A stretch of DNA of 64,000 nucleotides from Elusimicrobiota bacterium (GCA_026388095.1 JAPLKL010000040.1:62001-126000), one strand, 5' to 3'. Shown: positions 32,875-42,032, numbered from the stretch's first letter. The notes: generated by a model not told the origin, from the letters alone. Translations and numbers: made by a program.

Positions 32875-32959
32875 TCCGGTTCTGGGGCCCATTTCCTCCT
32901 AGGCCCTTTGTCGCTCTGCTCCTGCCCCTGCGGCCCAACCTTTCCTTTAGAGACCCTGC

Positions 32960-32965
32960 TACTCT
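32960..32965 (+). promoter_or_regulatory. -10 element of a leaderless promoter (HAD-MFS gene)
   Basis: TACTCT lies 6 nt before the GTG at 32972. GGCC words are present (TAGGCCCTTTG at 32900, GGCCCAACC at 32932), but the nearer one is about 10 bp closer to the start than in the other genes. Confidence 0.55.
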
Positions 32966-32971
32966 AATAGC

Positions 32972-35900
32972 GTGGAGACCAAAGTCCTTAGCTGCAGCCG
33001 CAAGATACTGAGCGCCGCCATCGTCGCGGCGCTCTTCGTGCTCTCGCCCGGCCTGGGCTGCTACGAGGCCGTGGCCGCGGTCATCCACAGTCAGACTGGC
33101 TCGGCGCAGGCCCCGGTGACGGTCCCCGGCCAGATCGGCGGCCTGACCAGCCTGCCCAACGTCAGCGTCTCGCTCAAGCTCTCCCCTGCCGGCCTCGCCG
33201 CGCCGCTGGCCACACTCCAGCAGGCCCCCTCCGTCGTCGCGACCCAGGCTCCCGCTCTCAGCGCCGCTCTGCCCGTCCTGGCCGCCCCGGCCGCCGTCTC
33301 GCAGACTCTCGCGCCCGCGGCGCAGGCCGCGCCGCAGGCCCCGGTCACGGCCCAGCAGGTCCTGCAGGCCGGCGCGGACAAGCTCGCCAAGGCCCCGGCT
33401 GAGAGCGAGAAGAAGACCGTCCTCGATGAGGTCTACGCCGGCGCCAAGAAGTCCGCCGACGCCGCCGGCGCGGTCACCGTCCCCGAGCTTTCCGGAACCG
33501 CCGCCCTGACCTCGGGCCTGACCGCCGCGGTCCCCGCTTCCCAGAAGTCCGTCGCCGAGCTCCAGGCCGTCGCCAATGATACCGCCCGCCCCTTCGCCGA
33601 GCGCGTCGACGCGGTCAAGGCCATCGCCGCGGTCGCAGACGAGCCGGCCAAGGCCAGCCTCAAGTCCATCGGCCAGGCCAACCCCGAGGGCAATGCGGTC
33701 GACTACGAGGTCAAGCGCAAGGCCCTGCAGTCCTTGGCGCAGCTGGGCGAGGTCGTCAGCCTGCCCGCCATCTCCCGCGCCCACGCCGACGAGATCCTCA
33801 AGACCCTTTCCGCGGACAAGCCCCAGGCCGCCATCTTCGACTACGACGGGACTCTGGAAGCCAACCAGGTCAAGGCCTCGGCCGAGACCGCCGCGGCCTT
33901 GAAAGCCTCGGCCGACGCGGGCGTGGACACCATGGTCCTGACCGCGCGCTCGGACCTGCCCGGCGACCTCAAGGGCAGCACGGTCCTCGAATCCCTCAGC
34001 ACCCTCACCCCGGAGCAGAAGGCCGGCCTGGTAGTGGGCTCCAACCGCGGCTCCCGCATGCTGGTCTTCGACAAGAAGGGGGGGGGCCGGCTCATCTACG
34101 CCGCCCCGGTCTGGACCTCTCAAGAGCGCGAAGCCATCGGAGCCGTGGCCGCCGAGGTCAAGGCGCGCTACGGCGAGGCCGCTTTCAAGGGCAAGGTCGG
34201 GCAGATGACGGACTACGGCTATTCCCTCTTCCTGCCTGTGGGCACCAGTGCCGCGGACGTGGAGGCGGCCTCCGAGATGCTCCGGGCCGGGCTGGCCGAG
34301 CGCGGCGTCAAAGCCGACGTCGAGGGCCGCACCGCGCTCAACCCCCGCAATCCCTCCTATTTAGTGGTCAGCAAGTTCAATAAGTCCCACGGCGTAGAGA
34401 TGATGCGCAAGAACAGCGACCTCTACGGCCGCATGCGCGACGTGGTCCAGAAGCTGCCCGGCAAGCTCCAGGGCTTGGGGACCAAGATCGTCGCCGTCCT
34501 GCCCCGCAGCGCGGTTCCGGAGTCCAAGACCATCGTGGTCGGCGACCATATGTTCGGGATGCGCTCCGAGGACCTGGACATGGCCAAGGCCGCGCCCAAG
34601 GGTATGGCCCTGGCCGTAGGCGGGACCGCGGACCCGCGCGCCGAGCGCGTCTTCGTCTGGCCCACCCAGGGCCACGCCGCCACGCAGGAGATCCTGGGCG
34701 CCCTGGGACGCCGGGACTCCGGCGGCGTAGACAAGAAATCGCTCTTCGGCATCTTCACCTCGCGCACGGCCAGCATCGCGGCCTTCTTCCTCACCTCCAC
34801 CGCCTACGCTTTCATCGCCATCCCGGCCGTGGGTCTGGCCTCCTACGGGGCTTTGATGGCTCTGGGCCCGCTGGCCGCCATCGCGATGGGCCCCCTGAGC
34901 GGCATGCTGGCCAAGAAGCTCTCCGCGCGCAACGCCATGGCGCTCAACACGGTCTTCAGCGTCGTCCTGCTCCTGGCTCTGCCCGTCATGAGCGCCTTCG
35001 GCATAATCAATTTCTGGACCCTCCTGGTCGCCTCCATCGGCAACGGCTATGTGCTCTCCTCGGTCATGACCACCGAGGGCATCTACATCAAGCGCTTCTC
35101 CGGCAAGTACCTGGGCACGGTCAACGCGCTGACCATGATCGACTACCTGTCGATCCAGTCCCTGCTGGGCCTGATCCTGCGCGCCGGCCGGCTGACCGAC
35201 TATCTGCAGGCCACGGTCCCGCACCTGCTGGCTCCTTATCTCATCGCCGCCGGGGTCAACCTCCTGGTGGTGCTGCCCTTGATCTGGAAGTTCGTCTCCA
35301 ACGCCAAGGCCGCGGACGCCGCGGCCCCGGGCCAGACGGCCAAGCCCGCCAAGACCTGGGCCGAGAGGCAGGACGCGGCTAAGGCCTTCCTCAAGAAGTA
35401 TTGGAAAGAGGCCCTCATCTTCAGCGCCAGCCTCGCGCTGTTCCCGGTGCTGCACACCACCTTGCCCGCGGTCATCGGCCTGCTCAACTGGGTGGCCCAC
35501 ACCGAGGGCTTCAAGACCCTTTGGGCCAACAAGCCTCTGCGCTACGCGCTGCTGGCCAACAGCGCGCTGGCCGTGCTCTCGTATCCGATCCAGTCCTTCG
35601 GCCTGCCCTTGATGGCCGGGGCCTTGGCCGGCGCGGCGGGCAAGTCGCAGCTGCTGGGCCAACTGCTGGGCGCCCTGTTCTTCGGCCAGCTCATCTCCAG
35701 CACCTCGCAGGCCCAGCTCTCCGAGATCCGCATCCCCTTCATCGGGAAGGTGAAGGTCCAGCGCTTCATCCAGGCGGGCGTGCTGGGCCTGTTGGGGACC
35801 TGGACCTTCCTGACCTTGGCTCCGGGCAGCATCCTGCTGGCCGCGGTGGCCGCGGCGGCGGGCGCGGGCTTGATGGCCTTGACCGGCAAGCTCACGGACC

Positions 35901-36295
35901 GCGGCTGGATCAAGTACGTGGGCGCGGGCCTGGCCTTCCTGGCCCTGCCGCTCATGCTCTGGGGCAACATCCCGGCGCTCTTCGCCGCCGTCTTGATGAT
36001 GGGCGTGTTCCTGGGGCCCACCTACAACGCCCTGGGGACCTATTTCTACAAGAACATCCCGGCCGGCAAGTCCGAGGGGACCATCGCGGTGCGCGGCTCG
36101 ATCTTCAACGGCGCCATCTCCATGGGCTACGCGGTCATGAGCCTGCTGACCTCGGGCCTGCACATGGCCTTCCCGGTCCTGCTCTGGCCCCTGGTGGCCG
36201 CGGCATTGGTGCTCGGCCTGGGCTTCCTGTTCCTGCCCAAGCTGCTGCCCGGCCTGCCGGACAAGTCCCTGAAGGACAAGCAGGCGGACCGCTAG
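32972..36295 (+). CDS. Exported HAD-like domain fused to an MFS transporter
   Basis: 1107 residues, GTG start set by TACTCT. Order: signal peptide with LSPGLGCYEA (Cys30); Ala/Pro-rich family segment to about residue 250 with EKKTVLDEVY near 150; a HAD-superfamily domain with motif I FDYDGT (Asp290), motif II VLTARSD and motif IV region TIVVGDHMFGMRSEDLDMA, the trehalose-6-phosphate-phosphatase/Cof layout; then from about residue 595 twelve hydrophobic spans of MFS character. A signal peptide on a HAD domain joined to a permease suggests extracytoplasmic phosphate removal coupled to uptake. This fusion is unusual and the substrate is unknown. Confidence 0.72.
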   Translation: METKVLSCSRKILSAAIVAALFVLSPGLGCYEAVAAVIHSQTGSAQAPVTVPGQIGGLTSLPNVSVSLKLSPAGLAAPLATLQQAPSVVATQAPALSAALPVLAAPAAVSQTLAPAAQAAPQAPVTAQQVLQAGADKLAKAPAESEKKTVLDEVYAGAKKSADAAGAVTVPELSGTAALTSGLTAAVPASQKSVAELQAVANDTARPFAERVDAVKAIAAVADEPAKASLKSIGQANPEGNAVDYEVKRKALQSLAQLGEVVSLPAISRAHADEILKTLSADKPQAAIFDYDGTLEANQVKASAETAAALKASADAGVDTMVLTARSDLPGDLKGSTVLESLSTLTPEQKAGLVVGSNRGSRMLVFDKKGGGRLIYAAPVWTSQEREAIGAVAAEVKARYGEAAFKGKVGQMTDYGYSLFLPVGTSAADVEAASEMLRAGLAERGVKADVEGRTALNPRNPSYLVVSKFNKSHGVEMMRKNSDLYGRMRDVVQKLPGKLQGLGTKIVAVLPRSAVPESKTIVVGDHMFGMRSEDLDMAKAAPKGMALAVGGTADPRAERVFVWPTQGHAATQEILGALGRRDSGGVDKKSLFGIFTSRTASIAAFFLTSTAYAFIAIPAVGLASYGALMALGPLAAIAMGPLSGMLAKKLSARNAMALNTVFSVVLLLALPVMSAFGIINFWTLLVASIGNGYVLSSVMTTEGIYIKRFSGKYLGTVNALTMIDYLSIQSLLGLILRAGRLTDYLQATVPHLLAPYLIAAGVNLLVVLPLIWKFVSNAKAADAAAPGQTAKPAKTWAERQDAAKAFLKKYWKEALIFSASLALFPVLHTTLPAVIGLLNWVAHTEGFKTLWANKPLRYALLANSALAVLSYPIQSFGLPLMAGALAGAAGKSQLLGQLLGALFFGQLISSTSQAQLSEIRIPFIGKVKVQRFIQAGVLGLLGTWTFLTLAPGSILLAAVAAAAGAGLMALTGKLTDRGWIKYVGAGLAFLALPLMLWGNIPALFAAVLMMGVFLGPTYNALGTYFYKNIPAGKSEGTIAVRGSIFNGAISMGYAVMSLLTSGLHMAFPVLLWPLVAAALVLGLGFLFLPKLLPGLPDKSLKDKQADR

Positions 36296-36321
36296 GCGTT
36301 CCCCTCCGCCGCAGAAATTGG

Positions 36322-36327
36322 TAATAT
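36322..36327 (+). promoter_or_regulatory. -10 element of a leaderless promoter for 36336-37003
   Basis: TAATAT lies 8 nt before the ATG at 36336, just after the end of the upstream gene. No GGCC box is seen at the usual distance; the products are not exported. Confidence 0.5.
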
Positions 36328-36335
36328 CATCCGCC

Positions 36336-36665
36336 ATGTCCGTCATCCCCCGCATCCGCAACATCGAGTTCCTGTCGGCCCCGCCGGAGAACCGGGATTC
36401 GGGGGGAGCTGAAGTGCGCGTCAATCTGGAGGACGGCAGCGCGTCGGCCTTCGGGGTGCTGACGCCGAGCCACGTGGGCCACCGGATGAACGAGGCGGGC
36501 CAGGACTTCTCCTACGGCACCCCGGCGCTGTTCGTCAAGCGGCTGGACCAGGAGGGCTTGGCCAAGGCGGCGCAGGCCATGGCCTCCGACATGAGCGGCT
36601 TCTGGCTGCGCTACTACAACTCCAGACGCGACGAGAAGAAGAAGGCCAAGGGCAGGAAGAAGTGA
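36336..36665 (+). CDS. Small cytosolic protein of unknown function, first of a tandem pair
   Basis: 109 residues, no signal peptide. The start is the ATG 8 nt after TAATAT; an in-frame TTG at 36318 is inside the promoter. Blocks RIRNIEFLSAPPEN, EVRVNLEDGSASAFGVLTP, YGTPALFVKRLD and WLRYYNSRRDE are matched in the same order in the next gene, so the two arose by duplication. The fold is probably alpha/beta with strands around EVRVNL and ALFVKRL. The tail is Lys-rich. I do not recognise a family. Confidence 0.6.
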   Translation: MSVIPRIRNIEFLSAPPENRDSGGAEVRVNLEDGSASAFGVLTPSHVGHRMNEAGQDFSYGTPALFVKRLDQEGLAKAAQAMASDMSGFWLRYYNSRRDEKKKAKGRKK

Positions 36666-37003
36666 GCCCGAAACCGCGCGTCGACGCCATAGAGCTCACC
36701 CAGATCGAGCCCCCCGAGAACCCCGGCCTTTGCAGCGCCGTGGTGCAGGTGAGCCTGGCCGACGGCAGGGAGTTCTCCCTGCTCGCGGCCACGCCTTCGT
36801 GGTTCGCGGAGGCCTTCGCCAAGCTGGGCCTGGATTTCTATTTCGGCCCGCTGGTCCTATTCGTGCGCACCATGGACCCGGGCTTGGTGCGCCGAGCCGT
36901 CACGGACATGGTCAAGGACGGGGACCAGTGGCTCTGCCGCCACGACACGCCCCGCACCACCCTCGGCAAGGTCCTGGCCGAGTTCAAGGCCAAGCACCCC
37001 TAA
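36662..37003 (+). CDS. Small cytosolic protein of unknown function, second of a tandem pair
   Basis: 113 residues, GTG start overlapping the upstream stop (GTGA), so translation is coupled. It parallels the previous protein: RVDAIELTQIEPPEN, AVVQVSLADGREFSLLAATP, FGPLVLFVRTMD and WLCRHDTPR, with low but even similarity along the whole length. The pair probably forms a heterodimer; that is inference. No known domain. Confidence 0.6.
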   Translation: MSPKPRVDAIELTQIEPPENPGLCSAVVQVSLADGREFSLLAATPSWFAEAFAKLGLDFYFGPLVLFVRTMDPGLVRRAVTDMVKDGDQWLCRHDTPRTTLGKVLAEFKAKHP

Positions 37004-37017
37004 GGCCCCGCCGCGCT

Positions 37018-37061
37018 TAGGCCTTTCGCTCCTGGCTGTCGGCACGCCCGCGCGCTACCCT
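37018..37061 (+). promoter_or_regulatory. Leaderless promoter with GGCC box for the C39 peptidase gene
   Basis: Box TAGGCCTTTCGC (37018-37029) at -52 to -41, TACCCT (37056-37061), 8 nt before the ATG. TATCCT at 37061-37066 is an alternative -10 but would leave only 3 nt. Confidence 0.65.
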
Positions 37062-37069
37062 ATCCTCAG

Positions 37070-38080
37070 ATGCGGTCCAGCGGATCATTGTTGCTGGGGG
37101 CCCTGCTCTGGGTCAGCGCAGGCCCCCCTGCAGTCGCCGGCGTGGCGCCGGTGACCGCGCCCTTGCGCCTCAACGCCTCGCTCGGCGCGGCCGCGGCCGT
37201 CCCGCTCGTGGCCCCGGGCTTGTTGCGGCTCGCCTTCTACCAGGGGCTCGCCTTGAGCCTCGCGGCGCCGGGAGCCCTGGCCGTGCCGCTGCCGGTCCCG
37301 GTGCCAGTTCCGGCTCTTCCGCCCGCGCCCGTCCTGCAGGATTTGACCGGAGTCACGGGCCGCTTGGCCGAGAAGACAGGTGCGTCGGGCAAGGATGGCA
37401 GGCCGGTGCTCGACGGCTTCTTCGACGCGTCCGGGGTCCGGTTCTCCGCGCCCGCGGTCTCCGGCCTGCCCGAGCCGGGCATCCCGTCCGACTATCTGCC
37501 CCTGCCGATCACGGTCCAGGAGACCAACTACAGCTGCGGCGCGGCCGCGGCCCTCTCCGTGCTGCGCTATTGGCAGGCCTATGGCGGCGACGAACAATCC
37601 CTCTACAAGCTGCTGGAGACCAGTCCCAAGGACGGCACGCCTCCTGAGAACATCGCCCGCGGGCTCTCTCAGCTCGGTCTGCAAGCGGCTCTGCGGGAGA
37701 ACATGACTCTCGACGATCTGCGCGCCGCCTTGCGCCGCGGCGATTCGGTCATCCTGGACATCCAGGCTTGGCGCAACGACGAGGACACGCCCTGGTCCCA
37801 GCGCTGGGAGGACGGCCATTACGTCGTGCTGGCCGGCATGGACGAGCATTACGCCTACCTGATGGACCCTTCCACCGAGGGCCGCTACACCTATCTGCCG
37901 CTCTCCGAACTCCTGGAGCGTTGGCACGACTACGAGGACCGTGGCGGCCAGGTGCGTCGCTACTACCAGGCCGGCATCGTGGCCCATGGCTCCCAGCCCC
38001 TGCCCAGACCGTCCGAGCCGCCCCTGCCCCCCGAGCCCATCAAGATGACGCTCGGTCCGCGCTCCCTGTCCTCCCGCTGA
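37070..38080 (+). CDS. Exported C39-like cysteine peptidase
   Basis: 336 residues. Signal peptide (LLLGALLWVSAGPPAVAG), a hydrophobic Ala/Leu/Pro segment with the EKTG-type motif at 101-104 and LDGFF after it, then a papain-like C39 domain. The oxyanion Gln and catalytic Cys156 are in VQETNYSCGAAAALSVLRYW, His250 in DGHYVVLAG and Asp266 in LMDPS. A stand-alone C39 domain without an ABC transporter suggests cleavage of peptides outside the cytoplasm, possibly after Gly-Gly. The C-terminus is Pro-rich (PLPRPSEPPLPPEP). Confidence 0.82.
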   Translation: MRSSGSLLLGALLWVSAGPPAVAGVAPVTAPLRLNASLGAAAAVPLVAPGLLRLAFYQGLALSLAAPGALAVPLPVPVPVPALPPAPVLQDLTGVTGRLAEKTGASGKDGRPVLDGFFDASGVRFSAPAVSGLPEPGIPSDYLPLPITVQETNYSCGAAAALSVLRYWQAYGGDEQSLYKLLETSPKDGTPPENIARGLSQLGLQAALRENMTLDDLRAALRRGDSVILDIQAWRNDEDTPWSQRWEDGHYVVLAGMDEHYAYLMDPSTEGRYTYLPLSELLERWHDYEDRGGQVRRYYQAGIVAHGSQPLPRPSEPPLPPEPIKMTLGPRSLSSR

Positions 38081-38139
38081 GCCCGCCCCTGGTGGGCCCA
38101 TGGGGCCCGATGTCCTGGGCCGAATAACCGGCCGTCCTT

Positions 38140-38183
38140 AGGACCTAAGACCCGAGGGGGATAGGGTGGCAGAGCGATAGAAT
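38140..38183 (+). promoter_or_regulatory. Leaderless promoter with box for the M48 peptidase gene
   Basis: AGGACCTAAG (38140-38149) within the palindrome-like TTAGGACCTAAG lies at -51 to -42; TAGAAT (38178-38183) is 7 nt before the ATG. Confidence 0.6.
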
Positions 38184-38190
38184 AGACACC

Positions 38191-41100
38191 ATGAAGAGAT
38201 TCCTCGCCACCCTTATCGCCGCCGCCCTTATCCTCACCGCCCCCGGCCTTCCCTGCTACGCCGCTGCGGGCGCCATCGTCAGCCAAGGTTCGGTCGCATC
38301 CGTCCCCGCCGGCCTGCAGGGCCCGGTGCGCGGCGTCACCCCCGTCAACCAGCTTTCCAACATATCGGTCGGCCTCACTGCCATAGGGCTCAAGGGCTCT
38401 TTGGCCCCGCAGACCGCTGTTCCCACGCCAGTGGTCCAAGGTTTCGCGGCCCCCATGGCCGCCCCGTCCGTCAAGATCGATGAGTCCGAATCCGTGCCCG
38501 TGCCCGGCCCGGCGCTGGGCGAGCTCAACGCCACTCCCGTCAAGTCCATCGCAGGCGCCGCGGCTGCCGCGCCGAAGTTGAACGAACTCCTCGGCGAGAA
38601 AGAGAAGCTCACTTTGACCGCGGACCAGCTCGGCTCCATGTCCGAGGGCACGGCCAAGACCTCGGCCGCCTCCATCATGGACCGCATACTCGGCATCCGG
38701 AACGCCGCGCAGGCTTCCGATGATGCCGTGGCCGCTCCCGCACTCTCCGCTGCGCAGGGCCATCTTGCCCCGGCCTCGGTCCAGGGACAGTCCGACTCCC
38801 GCGTCGTGCCGCAGTCCCAGGCCGAGCCGGCCTGGAAGACGCAGAAGAAACGCGAGCTCGTGACCGCCCTCGGCTCGTTCGCGGGCATCGCCGCGGGCTT
38901 CGGCGTCAAGGTCCTGATTCCCGCTTTCGCGGTCGCTCCCATCGTCGGCTGGCTCGCCGGCGGCCTGCTCGGCGCGTACCTTTCTTCTCGGATCCTGAGC
39001 GCGCTCGGTGCGAAACACGGCCGCGTCTTCGGCGCCTTCACCACGGTCGGCCGCGTGGCGCTCGCCGGCGGCGCGGTCTTCGGCCTGCAGGCGCTGGCCG
39101 TGGCCGCCTTGCCCGCCATCTTCGGCCTGGTGCCCGTCGCCGCGGTCTGGGCCGTGAGCTCCGGAATCCTGCTCCTGCCCGCAGCCCTTTACGCCCGCTA
39201 CCGGCTCTCTTTGCGCGACTCGCCGCGCCTGACCCCGGTCAAATGGGTCATGGACATCGCCATCGGCGCTTTCCTGGGCGCGGCCGCCATCGCGGCGCCG
39301 AGCTTGGCCGCGATCGTCACGCTGCAGCAGTTGGCCGCCGCGGGATTGCCGCTGGCGGGCCTCATCGCCGGCCGGTCCTTGGGCTCCGGAGCCAGCGTCC
39401 TTGACAGCCTGGGGACCTGGGGCGCGCTGGCCGTCCTGCCGGCCATCATCGGCGTGGCCGCGGCTGGCATCATCGGCATCGGCCCCCTGCTGGGCATGAT
39501 GACGCTCCCGGTCATGACCACTTTGTCCTTCTTCCTGGGCACCATCATCCACGCCGCCGAGACCGGCCGACCCTTCTCCGTGCCGGGCAGCCTGCAGAAG
39601 ATGCGCTTCCCGAGCTTCCAGTGGGTGATGACCGGAGTGGTCTTCGCCTTGCTGACGGGCCTTGGCGCGGTCTACACGACTCCCGCCTTCATCGCCTGGC
39701 AGTTCTTGGGCAGCAAGACCTATGGCTGGGACAAGAGCGCCCCGCTCTGGAAGAACCTGGTCTACAACGTGCTCAACTTCAACACCCTCTACCTGGGCGT
39801 GCTGGCCTTCACGGCCGCCACCGCCTTCACCAGCCCCCTGACCTTCCTGGTGCTGGCCTTCGCCCCGGAGCGCGCCGCGTCCTGGACCGAGGCCCTGCTG
39901 GGCAAGCTCCTGCCCAAGGCCGCGCCCGCGCCTTCCACCGCGGTCAAGCCTCTGGCCGACCCGAACGCGGCTGCGGACAAGCCGACGCGCTGGCCGAACT
40001 TCCACTACTGGCTCAAGACCGGCTTGCTCATCGGGTCCATGGCCATCATGGGCTTCGGGATGGGCGCCGCAGTCTTCGGCCTCGTCAGCCTGGCCAAGAA
40101 CCTGGGTATCGCCGCGGTGCTGGCCGGAATCCCCTTCTTCTTCGCGACCAAGATCATCAAGCTGGTGATGAAGACCAAGCCCGCCGACGAAAGCCAGGAC
40201 CCGGAGTTCTTCGCCATCATGAAGGACCTGCGCGGTCTCATCAACGCCAAGCGCGAGGCCAAGGGCCAGAAGCCCATCCCCGCCCCGGAGATGGTCATCG
40301 ACCCGCTCACCGCCCCCAACGCCTACGCCACGGGACGCACCCCCTTCCACGCCTTGGTGGGAGTGACCCAGGGCATCAAGGAGATGCTCCTCGACGGCGA
40401 GAACCTTCGCGCGGGCCTCATGCGTCTCCTGGCCGCTTCCGACCCCGGCAGTAAGTCCTATAAGGTCTTCCGTATGGCCATCGCGGAGTCCATCCCGGGC
40501 GTGGCCGTAGACGCCACCCCGGTGCAGGTCGCCGAAGCGGTCAAGAACGCCAGTGCCGAGGACATCAAGAAGCTGGGCGTGCGCGCCCTGCGCGGCGTGC
40601 TCGCCCATGAGTTCAGTCACGTGATGGACCGGCACATGCTGCTCAACGCCATCGCCGGCTCCATCAGCTCCGGGGTCGCCTTCGCGGCCTACGGCGTGAT
40701 GTGGGCCGTGGGCCATGCCCAGGCCGCGGCCAAGAAGCTCAAGGACAGCATCTTCCCGGCGCCGAAGTCCGTGGGCGACCCGACCCTTGACCAGATGATC
40801 CGCAAGAGCGGGACGATCGTCAACGGGATGTACGCGGCGGTGAGCCTGATGCCGTTAGCGGCTTTGGGCGCGGGCATCCTGTTCCTGCTCAACATGCCGC
40901 TCTTGGGATTGGCCAGCGCCGCCGTCGCCGCCGTCTCCTTGGGCAGCTTTCTCTACCTGCATCAGGCCTTCGAGCGCAACCAGCAGGCGATGGTGGACCA
41001 TGTCTCCCTGCCGCGGTCCGTTCGCTACGGCATCGAGCCCATCTCCACGGGCCTGAGCGTGAAGTCCTTGCCCGCTCTGCTGCGGGTGTTCGCGGCCCTT

Positions 41101-41712
41101 TGGGGTCCGATCGTGCTGCAGATCACGCAGATGGCGTCCTCCCGGCAGGATGAGGGCATGGCCGACGCGGACGGGGCCAAGCTCAGCAACGACCCCGAGG
41201 CGCTGGCTTTGGCTCTGGGTCTGCTGACGACCTGGCGGCCCAAGACGCTCGGCCCGGCCATCGCGGCCGAAAGGCTGCCGATCGTGGCGGCTAACTCGCA
41301 TCTGTTCACCGTGAACCCGGTCGAGCAGATGCAGAAGGCCGGCGCCCTGCCGAAGTCCGACCCGCTCTCCGACATGGTGGTGGGCAAGCAGGACGACTTC
41401 CTTTTCAACCTTTTCATCACGCACCCGGACACCACTCAGCGCATCGAGCGGCTGGGTGAGATGGCCCAGGCGAAGGACTCGCCTGCCGCCGCTCAGGCCG
41501 TTGATGGGCTCCTGGCCCTGGACCGCGAGGTCTCCGGCAAGGTGAAGGACGCCGCGGTCAAGGGTGTCCTGGCCACGCTGCTCGCCGCGGCTGCCTTCTT
41601 CATCCACCCGGTGCTGACCGTGGGCGTGGGGCTGGTGGCCCTGGCCCAGTATTACCGCATGGTCAAGTTCATGCTCCTGCGCAGCAGGCTCCAGAAGACC
41701 ATCCAGAAATAG
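38191..41712 (+). CDS. Polytopic membrane M48-family metallopeptidase
   Basis: 1173 residues. Signal peptide with APGLPCYAAAG (Cys22), an Ala/Pro-rich segment to about residue 215, then some ten hydrophobic spans (about 230-670) before the peptidase domain. The zinc site is complete: His806-Glu-Phe-Ser-His810 in LAHEFSHVMDRHML and the third-ligand region SSRQDEGMADADGAKL, both typical of M48 (HtpX/Ste24). More membrane spans surround the active site, and the last 30 residues are hydrophobic then basic. HtpX-like enzymes degrade misfolded membrane proteins; a protein of this size with a large membrane N-terminal half is atypical. A strong terminator follows. Confidence 0.85.
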   Translation: MKRFLATLIAAALILTAPGLPCYAAAGAIVSQGSVASVPAGLQGPVRGVTPVNQLSNISVGLTAIGLKGSLAPQTAVPTPVVQGFAAPMAAPSVKIDESESVPVPGPALGELNATPVKSIAGAAAAAPKLNELLGEKEKLTLTADQLGSMSEGTAKTSAASIMDRILGIRNAAQASDDAVAAPALSAAQGHLAPASVQGQSDSRVVPQSQAEPAWKTQKKRELVTALGSFAGIAAGFGVKVLIPAFAVAPIVGWLAGGLLGAYLSSRILSALGAKHGRVFGAFTTVGRVALAGGAVFGLQALAVAALPAIFGLVPVAAVWAVSSGILLLPAALYARYRLSLRDSPRLTPVKWVMDIAIGAFLGAAAIAAPSLAAIVTLQQLAAAGLPLAGLIAGRSLGSGASVLDSLGTWGALAVLPAIIGVAAAGIIGIGPLLGMMTLPVMTTLSFFLGTIIHAAETGRPFSVPGSLQKMRFPSFQWVMTGVVFALLTGLGAVYTTPAFIAWQFLGSKTYGWDKSAPLWKNLVYNVLNFNTLYLGVLAFTAATAFTSPLTFLVLAFAPERAASWTEALLGKLLPKAAPAPSTAVKPLADPNAAADKPTRWPNFHYWLKTGLLIGSMAIMGFGMGAAVFGLVSLAKNLGIAAVLAGIPFFFATKIIKLVMKTKPADESQDPEFFAIMKDLRGLINAKREAKGQKPIPAPEMVIDPLTAPNAYATGRTPFHALVGVTQGIKEMLLDGENLRAGLMRLLAASDPGSKSYKVFRMAIAESIPGVAVDATPVQVAEAVKNASAEDIKKLGVRALRGVLAHEFSHVMDRHMLLNAIAGSISSGVAFAAYGVMWAVGHAQAAAKKLKDSIFPAPKSVGDPTLDQMIRKSGTIVNGMYAAVSLMPLAALGAGILFLLNMPLLGLASAAVAAVSLGSFLYLHQAFERNQQAMVDHVSLPRSVRYGIEPISTGLSVKSLPALLRVFAALWGPIVLQITQMASSRQDEGMADADGAKLSNDPEALALALGLLTTWRPKTLGPAIAAERLPIVAANSHLFTVNPVEQMQKAGALPKSDPLSDMVVGKQDDFLFNLFITHPDTTQRIERLGEMAQAKDSPAAAQAVDGLLALDREVSGKVKDAAVKGVLATLLAAAAFFIHPVLTVGVGLVALAQYYRMVKFMLLRSRLQKTIQK

Positions 41713-41722
41713 GACCAGCTAT

Positions 41723-41760
41723 ACGCCCCCGGAAGCAGGAACTCCGGGGGCGTCCTATTT
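41723..41760. terminator. Intrinsic terminator between convergent genes
   Basis: A perfect 11-bp stem ACGCCCCCGGA/TCCGGGGGCGT (41723-41733 with 41743-41753), 9-nt loop, then CCTATTT. It ends the M48 gene and overlaps the stop of the minus-strand gene. Confidence 0.85.
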
Positions 41761-42015
41761 CCCGGGGCGGGTGGCCTCTTCCCAGGCCTCCAGGAGGGCC
41801 AAGGCTTGCGCCTGGCTGGAGCCGCAGACTTCGTGACCCGGCCTGAACCGGCGGCAGACTTCAGGGTAGTCGGCGCGTCCCCATATGTCGCAGGCAAGGT
41901 CCGGCAGCAGATGAGGGCACCTAAGACCCGCGGGCTTGCCTTTGGGCAGGCCGGGCAGCGGGCTCGAGATGGAAGGCGCTATGCAGCAGGCCGCGCAGCC
42001 GGGGCGGCAGTCCAT
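41755..42015 (-). CDS. YkgJ-type cysteine-cluster protein (metal-binding)
   Basis: 86 residues starting at MDCRPGCAACC; AGGAG lies 5 nt before this ATG, while the longer in-frame start overlaps the upstream gene. The CxxxCxxCC cluster, then RCPHL, CDIW and the end motif YPEVCRRFRPGHEVCG are the YkgJ/UPF0153 pattern of small zinc- or iron-chelating proteins. It follows the thioredoxin-like gene within 17 bp, so they form an operon. The function of the family is unknown; metal binding is predicted from the cysteines. Confidence 0.82.
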   Translation of the reverse strand: MDCRPGCAACCIAPSISSPLPGLPKGKPAGLRCPHLLPDLACDIWGRADYPEVCRRFRPGHEVCGSSQAQALALLEAWEEATRPGK

Positions 42016-42032
42016 AGCGCTCCTGGAGCCGG

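Noticed and set aside
37963-40716. A 917-residue minus-strand ORF opposite the M48 gene
   Set aside because: Composition is Gly/Asp/His/Arg-rich with no domain, typical of antisense shadows in GC-rich DNA; the plus strand has a convincing peptidase.
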